NCBI GenBank assembly: GCA_002104985.1
Contig: MCGO01000037.1
Location: 248,001-312,000, forward strand
Direction: 5' to 3'
Source: Rhizoclosmatium globosum
Taxonomy: Eukaryota; Chytridiomycota; Chytridiomycetes; Chytridiales; Chytriomycetaceae
Length of the DNA stretch: 64,000 bases
Shown: positions 56,022 through 64,000 of the stretch, piece after piece
Position numbering within the stretch: position 1 is the first letter of the stretch
Layout of the letters: every line of letters begins with the position of its first letter
Made by a program: the position numbers and the translations under genes
Notes under the pieces: generated by a model
Seen by the model: only the letters and a program-made list of their open reading frames with translations
Database searches by the model: none
Told to the model about the DNA's origin: nothing

Positions 56022-59000
56022 TCATCCAGACGTAATATAATTTGTCAACAAATGGACTTGTGATGGAGACAATAGTCCACCCACTTTTCCCCAGAACTCA
56101 CCACTTCCTCGTGCTCCCCCACCTTCCATAGCTCGGAACACATCAACTAAACACATAATAGCACTTCGCCGAACATCAACTCTTGTTGATCCCATTTCCT
56201 TTTACCATCAATATTTTAGAACGTACTTGAGGGTAATATAAACCAACGAACCTTGGAACACAACATCATGACCCGATCCACATCCAAATCACTTGCAACT
56301 TCCGCAGCCATTCTCGCGACAGTTTTCCCCAAATATTCAAACACGGTTGACAATGGATGCGGTTGGAAATCGTCTGCATCAGAGGCCTCTTTCCAATCCA
56401 CAAATGCTTGCCTTTCCAAAACATCACACAGACTTTCCAGACAGAATCGAGGGTCTCTCATTTCCATGAATTTCATCAAAGCTGTGTCAGCTCCACCGGC
56501 AACCTTTGATCAAATCAGAAAACCATCTGAAACATGTGGATGGCGTACCTGGAAACGAGCATCACTCCGTCCACTGACTAACTGCTCTACGACAATGATA
56601 TCTTTAACACGATTACAGACATCAGACCTCATGAATAATACACTCAGAATCAGAAATAGGGCTTCCTTCGTGTCATTACCCTTTCAATACCAGTCAATAA
56701 CTTGAAACTAAATGAGAATAACAAACCAAGTGGTCGTTGTCGATAACACTCAATACAGTGTCCATCAATGTAGCAGCACATTCAGAGTCAACAGCCTCCC
56801 CGAGACTCCTCCATGAGGATTTGCCATACAGTACAAAGTCTCCAAAACGTTATTCGTATATTCACCGTTTTGAAAACGTGTCCACCATTTCAGAAATTCA
56901 GCGTTGGCGGTCGTTTTGGGGGTTGCACGTGCTGGTGAGGTTGGCTTTGTGTCGAGTTGGATGAGTGATGGTTTAACCTCATTGGCAGGTGGAACACCGA
57001 TCATTCCTCCAGGAAATGCAGACATTTCAATGGCAGGATTGATTAAGAATGATTTAACTGCTTTTGGAGTGTCTTGATGCATTTGCGGCTGACATTCCTG
57101 TGATGACGAGTTAACTTTACATGACAGACTGGTTTAATCTCACCTCAAAGTCATCCTGATCGTAAATATTCTCTTCCTTCATATTCTCAGATTTAGTCTC
57201 GTCCACTAAAAGACTCTCTTCCACGAGACCTCCTTCAAATGTAATGTCCGCCAAATTCAACTGTGTATCCAAGCCTTCGTCTCCACCATCGACGGCAAAA
57301 TCACTCATACTTGAGCTTGAGTCATCAACAGATACAGGCATTACAGTTAGAGGTGACTTTACGACTGCGCGATCCGGTTCTAACTCTCCAGTAGCCTTCT
57401 GTAAGCTGATAACATCGTCCACGTCTTCATCATCAGAAATCCAAGCACTCCACGAACTTCAGCCGCCACATCCAAATCAACTGTTTCCAAAACACGTTTG
57501 AGCACAGAAGGACATACGCGCCAGAGCCACTTTAATATACCATACACATCTTCACGACAAGCTCGAGTAGTTGATTTCAATCCCAGCATTCGTGTTAACG
57601 TGATTAATAGGCCTCGAGATTGGGTGGATCATTGGCAACATAATTCTCCAGCAAAAAGGAATGATTGTTGAGCAAGGAGTGGAGCAAACTTGTGACAGCC
57701 GATGTAGCGCTAATGCTACTATTTGTGGAAGTAGTTGTTGGTGAACGTCGTTGCTTCATAGCCGGGAATGCACGGGTGCTGTTAAAGCTGAGTGCTTGAG
57801 TGAGGAACAGGAACGCTTCCAACGCGTCTGATTCAGTAATATAAGAATCAAGCAAAGTTTGACCGGTTGGTGAAAGTTGGAGATTTGGAATTGAGATTGT
57901 GTGGTCGCCAACAAGGATTGCTTTCAAAGTCTGAATTAGAGTCGCTGATGAAATCAATTCTTTCTCGATTAGTTGATCCAATGCGGACAATTCAAAACAG
58001 TTTCAAGTATTTTTGAGAAGGGGACGCGTCAAGAGAGTTTCAAGAGTTTGCTGAACTTCTGGGGTGTTTTCAATGGCAACAGTTGAGAGAGTTATCAGAG
58101 CGTTTGAACTTTGGATTCCAGTTCAGAATTCAAATCATTCATCAGTTTCTGCGAACTTGAAGCAGTTGAAGCAGGTAGTGGAGACACAGCAGCTGCGTGT
58201 GGAGATGACGAAGTTATTTCAACTGGCGCCTTTCTGGGCGTCACTTTTGAAGATGGCAAAGGAAGTACTCCATGATTGGTCTCAATCAATGCTGGCTTTG
58301 GTTGAGGGTTGGACGTAACTGAGCTGGATTTCGTGACTTTCGGAGGCTGCCCTGGTTTCTTGGCAACGCTCTTCAAGACTGCCTTTCGAGTGGCAGGTTC
58401 CAATTCATTAAGCAGCGCTTCTCCACGTGCAGGCCAGTGCTCGTTATAGAGGTCAAAAAGCTGCCGGCTAGTTTCTCGTACTTCAGGAGACGCGTCCGAT
58501 AATGCCTTTTTGAGGCACGAAGCGACACATTCCAGTCCTCCAACGCGGGCAAACCACTCTCCACGTCCTTCTTCAATAACGATATGGGTCGTTGCAGCAA
58601 GAGTGAATTTGATTCCGTGTGAACGAACCTGAACTGCAAGTTAGGAGGTGTGACAGGAATCTGACCTAAACCTGTGCATTCTTGTCACCTGCAGTTGTAA
58701 TAAACGATTGGAGAGTTTTGATGTGAAATGGAGCGTGTTGAATGATTGCCATAGTTGCCGTAGCTCCAGCTGATGCCACCAGTTTCTTAGTAGCCCTACA
58801 TCATAAGTTTAGACCACTGCTAAAAAGATAGCCAGTAGTACCAGTCAGTTTCATCAGAGCTTGACCATGTTGTCCAGCTGAGGCTCGAGGGTTGAAGGAG
58901 CAACATGCGCAGCAATCGCAGCCACGCACGCACACGCTGTCATCACAAGCGTCGTTCGCAGCGATGCCGTCTACCAACCCAACCAATGAATCAGTCAAGC

Positions 59001-59209
59001 TAATCAAGCAAGGAAACAGCGAAACGCCGCACCGATTTGAGCACCGAATCCAAGACAATCTTCAGATTCAGTCCAACAACTTCGCCCGCGTCCGCCGAAG
59101 TGGAAAGCGCCTCAGTCAGTGCCGCCATGGCCCGGTCGCGGCTCTGCCAATTGTCTTCGCTTTCGGATCCGGAAAAGAGACTGGGAAACTGCGACACAAT
59201 CTCGCTCAT
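56022..59209 (-). CDS. CLASP: CLASP-family microtubule plus-end protein
   Basis: Multi-exon gene starting MSEIVSQFPSLFSGSESEDN with NWQSRDRAMAALTEALS, the first helix pair of a CLASP TOG domain. It continues LSLRTTLVMTACACVAAIAA (the SLRT...TACAC motif), then LEPQLDNMVKLLMKLTGTTG. A Ser/Pro-rich basic linker follows (VTKSSSVTSNPQPKP), typical of microtubule-binding CLASP regions. The C-terminal helical domain ends SAIMCLVDVFRAMEGGGARG and KVGGLLSPSQVHLLTNYITS, matching the CLIP-interacting end of CLASPs. CLASPs promote microtubule rescue. Length about 900 residues. Exon joins were not all resolved. Confidence 0.8.
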
Positions 59210-59532
59210 TCTGTTCGGACGTTTTTCTTTGAAGCACAAATCACAAACGCGTAAAACTGATTCCTTTTCGTGCAAAGTTATCTTCTTCAGTTGTCAATCA
59301 GTGTTATGAGTGTCATATGGGCAGACAAAGGTGCTTCTCCTCTTTACTGTTACTGAGCTTGACAACATACAGAGTGTAATAGAAGTGTACAGCCTTCCTT
59401 CCCTTACGTTTCCAACGTTTCAACAATTTGTTGCACTGTGAAAAAGCCACTGAAAGGAGGCCGCTTCTGACAACCATTGGACATCCAACCCTCACCTTTC
59501 ATTCCAGGCCCCTGTCAAATAGCTAAAAGGCT
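59210..59532. other. intergenic between CLASP and tRNA-Thr
   Basis: About 320 bases, presumably the CLASP upstream region. Open frames here lack recognisable domains. Confidence 0.4.
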
Positions 59533-59604
59533 GCCCCCAGACGGGATTGAACCGTCGACCTTTTCCTTACGAGGGAAACGCTACTACCACTGAGCTATAA
59601 GGGC
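59533..59604 (-). tRNA. tRNA-Thr (CGT)
   Basis: On the minus strand: acceptor GCCCTTA/TGGGGGC, D arm TAGCTCAGTGGTAGTAGC, anticodon arm TTTCC-CTCGTAA-GGAAA with anticodon CGT, and T arm GACGGTTCAATCCCGTC. Confidence 0.92.
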
Positions 59605-59780
59605 CTGATTGCTCAAGTCATAATATATACCTGAGCACTTAATTATACCCAGATGCGGCATTTTCCCGTCTAATTATCATAACAATAAAAGGCTATTCAA
59701 TTCCCAGAGAATATGCCTTGTGAAATTGTTATTTCCTACCACAGCCATAGGATTGAAACTATTAATATCTAGCAATAACT

Positions 59781-60942
59781 CTATTTTGCAGCGAAGCTTA
59801 TAAATTTTGGCCTTGAATTGACTGGATGAAATCCTGTAAAACACGTTTCACACCAAAAACAAGGATTCGACGGAGCCCTCTCATCGTCCATTGACATGAA
59901 TCTAGTCATTGATATATCAGATAAAATGTGAAATGAAATATGGTTTACTCACTTGGATTCAAACCGCCCGCATATATTACATTTGGGAATCTTGGCTTCT
60001 TTTGAGAATAAATAGTCTTGGGATACGAGCCGACATTTGGATCATCCGCCGAATGCATTAGCCTTTGTCAAAGCTAGTGAGAATCGCGTAATAGAATGAC
60101 GGACCATATAACTACCTCACATCTCTAACCGTAAATACATGCTCGCAACTCCCTTGATGCACATACAAGTAGGGACAATTAATGCGAACCACCAAATCCA
60201 GCAACTGGTCTCTTCCATTTTTCGTTGCTTAATCCATTGCTTCCTCCAAAATGTTGAGCTCGTTCAGGTGAATCTTTGATCCAATCCACAATCACCCTAC
60301 CACAAAACCAGCTTAAATCCCACACCTGTCACCAAATAAAAAATAAACTAAATACCTGCGTAATCTCGAGCCAGCCGTTTCCTCATATCAGAATAAAACA
60401 CACCTCAATGAAGAAATACCCAGAATCATTCTTTGGCCCCTTTTTGATTCGATCCCCCGGTATTCCACTAAACGTTGTATCGACACGATCAGAAAGACAC
60501 GCAATCGCGTCACGGAGTGTTGTCAAGGGTTGTGAGCCGAGGACTTCGATTTCGCTCAGAATCTCTCGCGAATAGTCACCAGCCCGGAAAATAACAATAT
60601 TGATATTATTTCGAGAGGTGTGATTCCGCGGGTTGAGGATCAGGACGAGTGCGTGGGCGTGGAAGTATGGAGGTATTTCAGAGGGACGAGGAAGTCGGGA
60701 TTTGATGGGTTTCAGGATTCCAAGTACTGTGAAGGATCGATTTGTTCGTCTAATTGACTCGATTGTTCAACTTCTGCTTGAGGCTGCGCAGTTTGTTTCA
60801 GAGAATCCAAAGCCCTTTTGCATCGATAGCTGCTTCTCTAAACTGTTTATATTGATTTCGTGTGATTGGATGCTCATTGAATGCATCCATTTGATGTACG
60901 AGCGAGTTGGTTGAGTGGGTTCTGCTTGTGTTCTTCTTCCAT
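59781..60942 (-). CDS. SNAPC3: SNAPC3 (SNAP50), snRNA-promoter-binding complex subunit
   Basis: Several exons read [36 protein letters not shown] and [20 protein letters not shown]. They continue [35 protein letters not shown] and [20 protein letters not shown]. The zinc-binding end is [11 protein letters not shown] and [20 protein letters not shown]. This is the conserved SNAPC3 core. SNAPc recruits RNA polymerases to small nuclear RNA genes. One missing A near 60000 (SQKK-AKIPKC) restores the zinc region. The N-terminal frame near 60800-60930 is uncertain. It is divergent from SmF with 40 bp between starts, pairing an snRNA transcription factor with an snRNP protein. Confidence 0.82.
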
Positions 60943-60982
60943 TTTCTACTCATCCAAAAACACAACCAAACTCCCTTCCAAA
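60943..60982. promoter_or_regulatory. 40-bp divergent spacer between SNAPC3 and SmF
   Basis: Start codons at 60942 (minus) and 60983 (plus) leave only 40 bases. Any shared promoter must extend into one of the genes. Confidence 0.4.
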
Positions 60983-61741
60983 ATGGACTTCCAGCCTGTG
61001 AACCCAAAACCTTTCCTCAACGGATTAACAGGAAAGCCTGTTATGATTAAGCTTAAGTGGGGTCAAGAGTAAGTTGAACTCGCATCTTCCCAAACCAACG
61101 ACGCTGTTGCTTCATCCCCGTTCCAACGAGACATTGATTCTAATTCCTACACATTCAGATACAAGGGCTTCATGACATCCGTCGACTCCTACATGAACAT
61201 TCAGGTGTGTTTGTGCTTGCGCAGTTTCAACTTCCAACCAAACAACGAACTTACATTTGAAACCCCCCAGCTTGCCAACGCAGAAGAGTTTGTCGACGGA
61301 GCATCAACAGGAGTTTTGGGAGAAGTTCTCATCAGGTACATACCGGCTCCATACTCTGGATGAGCTAAAAAGTGATACTGTGCATCAATGCGACGCAATA
61401 CCGTACGATACGGTTTACTGGCTTCAAGAAAGAAGGATAAGAATTAGGAGGAGTTATTTGGAAGGGATTATTGGCGTTTTGGAATCGAATCAAGTTGAAT
61501 GCTTGAGTCTAGTGGCGGCGAAAGACACAATCGAACATAATTCCAAGGATTAACTGTTTAGTCGTCGATGATATGCATGGATTTTGTGAACTGCACGCGA
61601 ATCACAATGGATACACCTCAAGTTATTCCACACCATTCGATCCGAATTACTGGCTGATACAGTTTACTAACATTGTTCTATTCCAGATGTAACAACATCC
61701 TTTACGTCAGACAGCTGGATCAGGAAGACGAGGACATGTGA
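60983..61741 (+). CDS. SNRPF: Sm protein F (SNRPF), spliceosomal snRNP core
   Basis: Four exons (60983-61068, 61159-61204, 61271-61335, 61687-61741) encode 83 residues: [59 protein letters not shown] and IRCNNVLYVRQ-like [11 protein letters not shown], then an acidic tail. Sm1 and Sm2 motifs are complete and the length matches the family (about 86). SmF is one of the seven proteins that ring the snRNA Sm site. The last intron (61336-61686, 351 nt) is far longer than others in this window and is examined among the findings. Confidence 0.93.
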
Positions 61742-61919
61742 TGACTTGAAAGCAAAAACTTCTGACTTATTTGACATTGAAAACGGGCACCATGTCAATG
61801 TAATAAAACTGTTTATCGCATTTGTCGTTCCAAAATCGTAAGAAACTCTCTTTCGAAAATCAGTTCCGTCCGACAGCTCGTGTGGCGCTTCTTATTCAGA
61901 ATCCCACATGAATTCGCAC

Positions 61920-63067
61920 TCACTCATAACTCGACAAGATATCGCTCTCTTCGTAAGACGCGGCAGAGGCGGTAGACTGTCGTTCAACCCAGAAATTCTC
62001 GTTGCAGTAGTCGCATCTTGAATCCCACAAACCCACTACTTTCAGAACCCTGATTTTCGTGGATATAACGGAGTCTTGAATATTATTATCTCCGAATCCA
62101 TCAGCTTCAAGACGGCGACGTTTCAAGCTCACGCGAGAATCTACATTTAGTTCTTTCTGTAAATTTCGAGAAGAAGTCGAATCTTGACGGAAGGATGCGA
62201 TGGGAGAGTATGAATGGGCTGACTCATAGTCAATTGGCGCGGCAGATGATGGTTTGCGTTTCCGTGACTGCATGAACTGAACAAGAGAAGTTTCCTCACT
62301 TGACGGCCTCATGGATAACGACGGTGAATAAAGTAAAGTGCGAGATGTGATTGATGATGATATCGAGAGTTGTTGTGAGATGGACGAAAGAAATGCGCCA
62401 GCGACTCTGTCACTTCATGACTCGTCTCTGCAATATGCATCACTTCATCCAAATACAAGTTAATTTCTTGAACAAGTTGATGAGTAGTTGGAGGAGTATG
62501 AAAGAATGATTTGACGCGGGAAAGAAACGAGGGTGGTTTGAGAAACTCTGGAAAGGGTGCTGTCTCAAGGACGTGCGCGTTCAAAGAATGGAATTCGCGG
62601 AATTCAGAAGCTGAGTGCGCCGATATAGATTGGTTGCGGGCGTGCAAGAGGGTGACAAGGTTGAGAGTGGCGTGGACAGCTTTCATTTGAGGAAAGATTG
62701 TGGTTCCCAATAATAAATGCCAACCGTCCTTTATTTCGAGGAATGGATGTTGCTAAAGACAGACGGGAGTTGTTTGATGGTTCGTACATCCAGGCATCCT
62801 TATCCATTTCCTTGACGACTGTATGTATGTGAGTATGAAAGACAGATAAGCAATTTGAAGTACCTTTCCGCAACTGATCCATGACTTCGTTTGCCATTTC
62901 TTCCTTCAGTGCTACGTTGCAGAGTATTAGTACAGCTACTTCACCAATCACCAGCACACGTAGGTACCCTTCTCCAGAGCAATAGAGCCAACACGTGCTT
63001 CCAACGACCGAGTATTACTAGGCAGGGCATCTGACTGGACAGCGAGCGGAGTGTGAGCCTGCATCAT
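61920..63067 (-). CDS. unidentified protein, multi-exon
   Basis: Starts MMQAHTPLAVQSDALPSNTR and SLEARVGSIALEKGYLRVLV, then IGEVAVLILCNVALKEEMAN and EVMDQLRK. It continues VVKEMDKDAWMYEPSNNSRL, FPQMKAVHATLNLVTLLHAR and FLKPPSFLSRVKSFFHTPPT. Then QLVQEINLYLDEVMHIAETS follows, with a basic tail containing KRKPSSA and LKRRRLEADGF (likely nuclear signal). Frame changes occur near 62995 (one G short in a GGG run), 62710 and 62310; the last two could be introns I did not resolve. I do not recognise the family. Its start is 24 bp from the divergent MIOS start. Confidence 0.5.
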
Positions 63068-63091
63068 TGACTTCTTTTGAAACAATAAAAG

Positions 63092-64000
63092 ATGCTCAAG
63101 TTCGCACCACCTTCAACATCGCAACAACAACCAAGCGAGACAGCATCCGGACTTGTTCTCGCGGCATCCGAGTCCTCGTCGACACTCAACAAGTGGACAT
63201 TCACATCGTCTTCGTCGCAGGGCATCCGCGTGACGCCCTTGGTTCTTCTTCCTGAGGCATCGCCCGTGAAAGCCCTTGCCTGGACTTACTTCAACTCAAA
63301 CTCAAACTTCGATTCTCCTTGTTTCGCATTCGGCGCTTCGACCGGCCGCGTTGCTTTTGCAAAGTACGAACACGATGCCCCACAAAAGGAGTCAACCTCA
63401 ACTTCATCGCACTCGCTCGGAAACGGCTCAATCACCGTCATCAACGAATACAACGATAAACCTGCCCGTCCGTGCTCCCTCCTCGCTTTCTCTCCGTCGT
63501 CGTCCCTGCTGCTCATTGGCCTCGGAAAGTACCGCGACTTGCCTACCTGTTATGTCTGGGACCCCGTCGCCGCTGCAACTCTCGCTAGCCTGGCTCCAAA
63601 TGAAGCGCTGTTGTCTGCTGCCTGGCTTTCGGGTTCAACAAACTCGTTCCTTGCGGGTATCACGTCCAGATGGGTCCGGATTTACGATTTGAGGCGAACC
63701 TCTACCGCAACTGCTGCAACAGAAGCTAATAATGCTGCCCAAGTTGTCATTGCTACAAGGTTCGTGCTGAATACGCGTAATAGACCGAGTGAATTCAGTT
63801 TTCTGGGAATGATGCTATTCAGTCATTATTGATTTTTTAATAATCCTATTAGTTTGTGAATGGTCTTGCAACTGATCCTTTCGATTCTCGTCGTTTGCTT
63901 CGTATGCTGAAGGACCTAACGGTGGAGTGGCTATTTGGGATATCCGAAAAACTGCTGTACCAGTTCTTTCGTTAGAAGCTGGTCTCAGTACAGGAATGCG
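63092..64000 (+). CDS. MIOS: MIOS/Sea4 (GATOR2-SEACAT WD40 subunit), 5' part only
   Basis: Starts MLKFAPPSTSQQQPSETASG. WD40-type sequence follows: PVKALAWTYFNSNSNFDSPC, FAFGASTGRVAFAKYEHDAP, ARPCSLLAFSPSSSLLLIGL, GKYRDLPTCYVWDP, LSAAWLSGSTNSFLAGITSR and WVRIYDLRRT. After an intron the next exon reads NGLATDPFDSRRFASYAEGP and GGVAIWDIRKTAVPVLSLEA if one T is added at a TTT run near 63900. The order matches MIOS, a GATOR2 component that controls TORC1 in response to amino acids. The gene continues beyond the window. Confidence 0.78.

Noticed and set aside
1..64000. CRISPR arrays, bacterial operons or ribosome-binding sites
   Set aside because: Spliced genes with GT-AG introns and eukaryotic tRNAs show this is nuclear eukaryotic DNA. 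No array of regularly spaced repeats is present.

Overview
The window is nuclear DNA of a eukaryote, most likely a zoosporic (chytrid-like) fungus. Genes are compact and split by short GT-AG introns of about 42-70 nt, with CTAAC/CTGAC-like branch points close to the 3' site. Gene content mixes fungal families (alpha-arrestins with PPxY motifs, a DHA2-type MFS drug antiporter, secreted GH5-like enzymes) with motile-cilium genes that non-flagellated fungi lack (ODAD3, DRC9/IQCG, dynein-2 light intermediate chain DYNC2LI1). The assignment is inferred from gene content only.

Layout. 1-9929: three tandem minus-strand alpha-arrestin/SAM genes. The third carries, inside one intron and on the opposite strand, a 5.07-kb DNA transposon whose seven-exon gene encodes an OTU-protease / DDE-transposase / DEDDy-exonuclease polyprotein. 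10068-26135: alpha/beta hydrolase, a large disordered coiled-coil protein, the mitochondrial protease OMA1, the phosphoinositide phosphatase FIG4, BAP31, the NMD factor UPF2 and the outer-arm docking protein ODAD3. 26136-33833: a rearranged zone with a ~650-bp duplication of the ODAD3 5' end, decayed copies of an FHA-kinase-CCCH gene, one nearly complete copy of it, a small FHA protein, and four copies of a structured GC-rich repeat. 33834-50747: initiator tRNA-Met, RAD4/XPC, DYNC2LI1, two secreted GH5-like proteins (one with six exon-encoded Cys-rich modules), a helical-repeat protein, RPB11, tRNA-Lys, tRNA-Val, DRC9, an unidentified gene and a second initiator tRNA-Met. 50748-64000: PLAA, an MFS transporter, CLASP, tRNA-Thr, SNAPC3, SmF, an unidentified gene and the start of MIOS.

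Most genes are unrelated housekeeping functions packed as divergent pairs (RAD4/DYNC2LI1, SNAPC3/SmF, unknown/MIOS, FIG4/BAP31) or convergent pairs. Many otherwise well conserved genes contain single-base losses, mostly in short homopolymers, that break the frame. The breaks recur across unrelated essential genes, so I read most of them as assembly errors rather than real pseudogenisation. Where this matters, CDS coordinates give the genomic span including introns and the presumed frameshifts. Nonsense codons in the kinase family do not fit that explanation and look like genuine decay.
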